51,011 nucleotides of DNA from NCBI GenBank assembly GCA_024644005.1, contig JAHELU010000004.1, positions 1 to 51,011 on the forward strand, given 5' to 3'. Below the pieces are notes generated by a model that worked only from the letters and a program-made list of their open reading frames with translations, was not told the origin of the DNA and searched no databases. Made by a program: the position numbers and the translations under genes. Numbering within the stretch: the stretch's first letter is position 1; each line of letters opens with the position of its first letter. Source of the stretch: Acidimicrobiales bacterium. Lineage in GTDB: Bacteria > Actinomycetota > Acidimicrobiia > Acidimicrobiales > SZUA-35. Of this stretch, positions 46,499 to 51,011 are shown piece by piece.

Positions 46499-48979
46499 CT
46501 AGAGGCTGTAGGCCCTGACCCAGTCGACGACGGCCGTGCCCTCCTCGGCGGAGCGCTCGATGTCGACTGCGCCCTCGATCCGCCAGGCGTCGATGTCGTC
46601 CGGGTCGTGGATGATCTGGACCGCCCGGCCGGTGTCCGGGTCGTAGCTGAACCGTGAGGCGCTCCTGGCGGCGGCGTCGATCATGATCTGGTCGAACTCG
46701 TCCCAGTACCCTTCGAGCTCGGCCCGGTGCTCGCCCGGCGGCAGCCGGTCGTGGCGCCCGGTGGCCAGGCAGGTGACCCACCGGAACAGCTCGTTGCGGA
46801 CCATCACGCGGAACGCCCTGGGGTTGGCGGTGACATCGTGCTGGTCAGGGCGGTCGAGGAGCTCCAGGGGTTCCCGTCGGTCGTCGTCGCTCGGGCTGGT
46901 CAACCGCTCCCACTCGTCGATGAGGCTCGAGTCGACCTGGCGGACGACCGCACCGAGCCATTCCGTCAGATCGAGCAGCTCGTCGGTCTTGGCGTCTTCG
47001 GGGATGTTCTGGATCAGGGCCTTGTAGGCGTCGGAGAGGTAGCGGAGCACCACCCCTTCGGACCGCTTCAGCCCGTAGTGGCTGACGTACTCCTTGAACG
47101 TCATCGCCTGCTCGTACATGTCGCGGACGATCGACTTCGGGCGCACGTTGTCGGATCCCACCCACGGGTGCTGCGCTCGGAACCGGTCGAAGCTCTCGTA
47201 CAGACGCTCCTTCTCCGGCTTGGGGGCCTCCACCTCGGCCAGCCGCTCCATCCGCTCCTCGTACTCCACGCCCCGGGCCTTGAGATCGGCCACCAGCTCC
47301 GACTTGGCGTGGTTGATCTGGGCGGCGATGATCACCCCCGGCGACTCGAGCACCGACTCGATCGTGGTGAGGGCGGACAGGCCGTAGCCGTCGGCCTCGA
47401 TGTCGAGCTCGTCGATGGCTTCGATGGCCCACAGGGACAGCGGCTGGTGCAGGGCGAACTCGTCCTGGAGATCGAAGTTGACCCGGATCATGCGGCCCTC
47501 GGCGTCGGGCTCGTCCAGTAGCTCGAGGAGATCGGCGTCGAGCAGCGAGCGGTAGATGGCGATCGTCCGCTTGATGTGCCGGCGGGCCCGACGGCGGGTC
47601 TCGTGGTTGTCGGTCAGCAGGCCCTTCAGCGCCCCGCAGCCGTCGCCCGGCCGGTCGAGCATCGTGAGGACCATCTGGTGGTTGACCCGGAACGACGAGG
47701 TCAGCGGCTCCGGTTCCCCGGACAGCAGCTTGGTGAACGTGTCCTGTGTCCAGTGGGCGTAGCCGCGGTCCGGCGCCTTCTTGCGGACCGGTCGCTTCCG
47801 CTTCCTGGGGTCGGCGGCCGCCTTCTCGTCCGCCCGCAGGTTCTCGACCACGTGGGCCGGGGCCTGGACCCAGACGTGGCCGATGTCGTCGAACCCCTTC
47901 CTGCCGGCCCGCCCTGCGATCTGGCGGAACTCCCGGTTGGTCAGGATCCTGGTATCGGTGCCGTCGTACTTGCAGAGCTGGGTGAACAGCACAGACCGGA
48001 TCGGCACGTTGACCCCGACGCCGAGGGTGTCGGTGCCGCAGATGATCTTCAGCAGCCCCTCCTGGGCCAGCTTCTCCACCAGCAACCGGTACTTCGGCAA
48101 CAGCCCGGCGTGGTGGACCCCGACCCCACCGAGCACGTAGCGCCGCAGGTCCTTGCCGACCGGCGAGTCGAACCGGAACCCACCGATCGCCTCCTTGACC
48201 TGGTCCTTCTCGCTCTTGGACAGCGGGTCCAGCGAGAGGTACCCCTGGGCCGCCTCCGTCGCCTCCCGCTGGGTGAAGTGGACGAGGTAGATGGGGGAGC
48301 GGTCCATCGTCAGGAGATCCGACACCGACTGGTGGAGCGTGGTCGACCGGTACTCGAACTCGAGGGGCACCGGCCGGTCCTGCGATGCCACGAGCACCGT
48401 CGGCCGCCCGGTGCGGCGGGTCAGGTCCCGCTCGAAGAACGCCGTGTTGCCGAGGGTGGCCGACATGAGCAGGAACTGGGTCTCGGACAGCTCCAGCAGC
48501 GGCACCTGCCAGGCCCAGCCCCGTTGCGGGTCTGCGTAGTAGTGGAACTCGTCGACGACGACCACGTCCGCCTCGGTGTCCGCCCCGTCCCGCAGCGCCC
48601 AGTTGGCCAGGATCTCGGCCGTGCAGCACACGATCGGGGCATCCGGGTTGATCCTGGCGTCGCCGGTCACCATGCCAACCAGATCGGGGCCGAAGTCCCG
48701 CCGCAGGGCGAAGAACTTCTCGGAGACGAGGGCCTTGATCGGTGCGGTGTACACGCTGCGCCGGCCGCCGGCCAGCGCCACGAAGTGGGCGGCCGCCCCC
48801 ACCAGCGACTTGCCGGACCCGGTCGGGGTGTTGAGGATGACGTGGTTGCCGTCCAGCAGCTCGAGGATGGCCTCCTCCTGGGCCGGGTAGAGCTCGATGC
48901 CCTGGGCCGCCACGAAGTCGACGAACCCGTCGAGCAGGGCGTCGGGTTCGGGGACCGTCGGGAGGTGGCTCGTCAGCAT
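46499..48979 (-). CDS. DEAD/DEAH-box (Ski2-like) helicase with DUF3516-type C-terminus
   Basis: NHVILNTPTGSGKSLVGAAAHF (Walker A), VVVDEFHYYAD, LLMSATLGNT, GTDTLGVGVNVPIRSVLFTQL, REFRQIAGRAGRKGFD. Confidence 0.93.
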   Translation of the reverse strand: MLTSHLPTVPEPDALLDGFVDFVAAQGIELYPAQEEAILELLDGNHVILNTPTGSGKSLVGAAAHFVALAGGRRSVYTAPIKALVSEKFFALRRDFGPDLVGMVTGDARINPDAPIVCCTAEILANWALRDGADTEADVVVVDEFHYYADPQRGWAWQVPLLELSETQFLLMSATLGNTAFFERDLTRRTGRPTVLVASQDRPVPLEFEYRSTTLHQSVSDLLTMDRSPIYLVHFTQREATEAAQGYLSLDPLSKSEKDQVKEAIGGFRFDSPVGKDLRRYVLGGVGVHHAGLLPKYRLLVEKLAQEGLLKIICGTDTLGVGVNVPIRSVLFTQLCKYDGTDTRILTNREFRQIAGRAGRKGFDDIGHVWVQAPAHVVENLRADEKAAADPRKRKRPVRKKAPDRGYAHWTQDTFTKLLSGEPEPLTSSFRVNHQMVLTMLDRPGDGCGALKGLLTDNHETRRRARRHIKRTIAIYRSLLDADLLELLDEPDAEGRMIRVNFDLQDEFALHQPLSLWAIEAIDELDIEADGYGLSALTTIESVLESPGVIIAAQINHAKSELVADLKARGVEYEERMERLAEVEAPKPEKERLYESFDRFRAQHPWVGSDNVRPKSIVRDMYEQAMTFKEYVSHYGLKRSEGVVLRYLSDAYKALIQNIPEDAKTDELLDLTEWLGAVVRQVDSSLIDEWERLTSPSDDDRREPLELLDRPDQHDVTANPRAFRVMVRNELFRWVTCLATGRHDRLPPGEHRAELEGYWDEFDQIMIDAAARSASRFSYDPDTGRAVQIIHDPDDIDAWRIEGAVDIERSAEEGTAVVDWVRAYSL

Positions 48980-49059
48980 GAGGCGATCCGGGTCAGGGTA
49001 CCGGCCCGATCATCCCGGCGCCGCCACCGGCGCGACCGCCACCGCTGGCTGGCGAGCGG

Positions 49060-49773
49060 TCAGCGGAACAGGTCCTCGCTGGGGTCCCTGACGATCGCCT
49101 CGGCGACGGAGCCCTCACCGAGCCATGCCGGGTCGACGCCTCGGATCATGGCGACGGCGATGCCCGTCGACTTGCCCCGGACGAGCTCTGCTGCTCCTGC
49201 CAGCTCGTCGACGATGCAGACCTCGGTGACCTGCAGCTCCCGTCCGATGGCGTCGTCGGTTCCCCGGAGGTCGAGGATGGGCTTGATTCCGGCGCAGCCG
49301 ATGGCCACGTCGGTCAGGCCCCGCCGCCACGGCCGCCCGAACGTGTCGGCCACGATCACGGCCACGTCGACCCCCAGCCGACCCCTGATGGCGTCCCGAA
49401 GCCGCCTGGCCGAGCGGTCGGCGTCCTCGGGCAGCAGGGCGGCGATGTTCGGCTCGACGTTCGAGCGGTCGACGCCGGCGCTGGCGCAGACGAACCCGTG
49501 CCTGGTCTCGCTGATGATCAGGTCACCCCGGCGTCGCAGGATGCGGACCGATTCGCTCACCACCAGGGGCTTGTGGGCCTGGGGGTCTTCCGGGTCGATC
49601 TCCACCAGTCGGCCCTCGGCCTTCGACACCACCTTCTGGCTCACCACCAGGACGTCGCCGTCGGCCAGCCCGGTCGAATCGGAGCAGGCTTCGATGATCG
49701 AGCCGGCCAGGTCGTCCCCCGGACGGATCTCGGGCAGGCCCGGGACCGGCATGATCTGGAGCGCTCGCAGCAT
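49060..49773 (-). CDS. cofE: coenzyme F420-0:L-glutamate ligase
   Basis: LQIMPVPGLPEIRPGDDLAGSI, DGDVLVVSQKVVSKAEGR, FGRPWRRGLTDVAIGCAGIKPILDLRGTDDAIGREL. Confidence 0.93.
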   Translation of the reverse strand: MLRALQIMPVPGLPEIRPGDDLAGSIIEACSDSTGLADGDVLVVSQKVVSKAEGRLVEIDPEDPQAHKPLVVSESVRILRRRGDLIISETRHGFVCASAGVDRSNVEPNIAALLPEDADRSARRLRDAIRGRLGVDVAVIVADTFGRPWRRGLTDVAIGCAGIKPILDLRGTDDAIGRELQVTEVCIVDELAGAAELVRGKSTGIAVAMIRGVDPAWLGEGSVAEAIVRDPSEDLFR

Positions 49774-49895
49774 CGCAGCATTGGAGCATGGAGCTCGGCC
49801 CGCTGTCGAGCGGCCGAGGCGGTGCCGAGCGCCGGGGACATGTCAAACGGGCGGCGTGATCCCGAACCGCAGGCCGATCTCCCTACACTGTCGCC

Positions 49896-50693
49896 GTGGC
49901 CAAGAACTCAGTCAGGGAAGCCGGCGGTGCCAAGCGCTCTCAGGTGCAGCGGATCTCGACGGTCGACAACCCCGACTCCGGTCGGCCGGGGCTGTTCGTC
50001 GCCGCCCTCGGAGCGATCCTCGTCGCCGGTATCGCCGCCGTCGTGTTCTTCGCCGCCAACCGCGAGTCGAACATCGGGGTGGCGCCGGAGGCGAACGCCG
50101 ACCACTGGCACTCCGCCTACCTCATCAACGACTGCGGGGTGGACCTCCCCCCGACGGGTCAGTTCGAGAACCCGGCCGGGCTCCACACCCACGGCGACGG
50201 GCTGCTCCACATCCACCCGTTCAACCCGGCAGCGAGCGGGTACAACGCAACCCTGGGCCAGTACTTCTCGGCCTACGACGCCGAGCTGACAGACGAGTCG
50301 TTCACCACCGGCTTCACCGACGTGGCTCCGATGACCCTCTCGGAGTCCGCCGGGTGCGGGGGCGAGGACGCCGTCCTCCAGCTCGCCGTCTGGGACAACG
50401 CGTTCGACGAGACGGCCGAGCCCCGGATCATCACCGAGAACCTGGCCGACTTCCGGTTCGAGTCACCCGGGATGGCCATAACGCTGGCCCTCCTGCCGGA
50501 GGGGGCCGAGATACCGAGGCCACCGGCCGACCGCATCACCGCCCTGGCCGAGACCGGGCCGGGTGGTTCGATCGCCGGCGTCGAAGAGGGCGAGAGCCCA
50601 TTCGTCACCACCACCACCGAGCCCCCGGCCGACGGCGACGGGGCAACCACGGAGGCCACCGTCGAAGGCGGCGCCGACGACGTAGACGGCTGA
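49896..50693 (+). CDS. membrane-anchored, His-rich protein of unknown function
   Basis: GTG start with TACACT-N6; LFVAALGAILVAGIAAVVFFAA TM; NADHWHSAYLINDCGVDLPP...PAGLHTHGDGLLHIHPFNP. Confidence 0.8.
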   Translation: MAKNSVREAGGAKRSQVQRISTVDNPDSGRPGLFVAALGAILVAGIAAVVFFAANRESNIGVAPEANADHWHSAYLINDCGVDLPPTGQFENPAGLHTHGDGLLHIHPFNPAASGYNATLGQYFSAYDAELTDESFTTGFTDVAPMTLSESAGCGGEDAVLQLAVWDNAFDETAEPRIITENLADFRFESPGMAITLALLPEGAEIPRPPADRITALAETGPGGSIAGVEEGESPFVTTTTEPPADGDGATTEATVEGGADDVDG

Positions 50694-50724
50694 GGCCCTA
50701 GCGCCCGCCCGCCGAGCAGGGGTC

Positions 50725-51011
50725 TCAGGGCAACCGGATCGGCAGCTCGACGAGCGTCGCGGCGAGGGCTCGTGTCACCGAGCGGTCGGCCATGATCGTG
50801 TCGGTGGCGAGGGCGCCCATGTCGAGCTGCTCGATGGCCGGGCACGACTCGCGGTCGGCCTCGTCGACGACGAGGGTCCCCACCAGATCCTCGTACCACT
50901 GGGCGACCCCGAGGACGGATGCCTCCCGGCCCAGCTCCACCAGCAGGCGGTCGGCCGGCCCCTTGAGGGCCGCACCGGCCACGATGGGTGAGACGGCGAT
51001 CACCGACCGTC
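50725..51011 (-). CDS. cofD: 2-phospho-L-lactate transferase, C-terminal part (truncated by window edge)
   Basis: IAVSPIVAGAALKGPADRLLVELGREASVLGVAQWYEDLVGTLVVDEAD...ATDTIMADRSVTRALAATLVEL. Confidence 0.85.
   Translation of the reverse strand, partial: RSVIAVSPIVAGAALKGPADRLLVELGREASVLGVAQWYEDLVGTLVVDEADRESCPAIEQLDMGALATDTIMADRSVTRALAATLVELPIRLP

Noticed and set aside
43560-46781. 1073-aa minus-strand ORF opposite the glycosyltransferase genes
   Set aside because: Shadow ORF; composition biased (R, H, G, V, Q) and three well-supported GT4 genes plus a nucleotidyltransferase lie on the other strand
47576-50701. 1041-aa plus-strand ORF opposite the DEAD-box helicase and cofE
   Set aside because: No recognisable domain; the helicase and cofE motifs on the minus strand are unambiguous
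1-51011. tRNA, rRNA, IS elements, integrases or prophage genes
   Set aside because: No cloverleaf candidates, rRNA-like sequence, transposase/integrase motifs or terminal repeats noticed on reading; not an exhaustive computational scan

Overview
High-GC window from an actinobacterial chromosome. Protein families, F420 genes and TANNNT-type promoters suggest an Acidimicrobiia-like lineage, but this is inference. It is densely coding, with about 45 supportable genes, and I found no rRNA, tRNA, CRISPR array, IS element or prophage. Best candidate for an undescribed system: the minus-strand locus at ~263-6391. It has two parallel 'substrate - signal peptidase - substrate' modules of TasA/CalY(camelysin)-like secreted proteins. 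In one module the SipW/S26B-type signal peptidase is fused in one reading frame to a multi-TM region, a GAF-like region, GGDEF (with RxxD I-site) and EAL, which suggests c-di-GMP control of matrix-protein processing. Other notable items: a standalone, Tat-less reductive-dehalogenase-like protein with an internal duplication and a divergent winged-helix regulator; an adjacent sulfotransferase-like/class IV aminotransferase pair matching the fused domain order of plant BCAT-like proteins; 11-bp-period tandem repeats in two intergenic/5' regions; a recurring TGTTGTCRAC palindrome upstream of three genes; and a recurrent leaderless promoter layout. There is also a KAS / acyl-CoA synthetase / 2OG-oxygenase operon, a UDP-xylose-type surface glycan cluster, an F420 pair (cofD partial, cofE), a frameshifted TolB-like pseudogene and an SRPBCC gene remnant. 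All calls come from reading the sequence and supplied translations; no database search was run.
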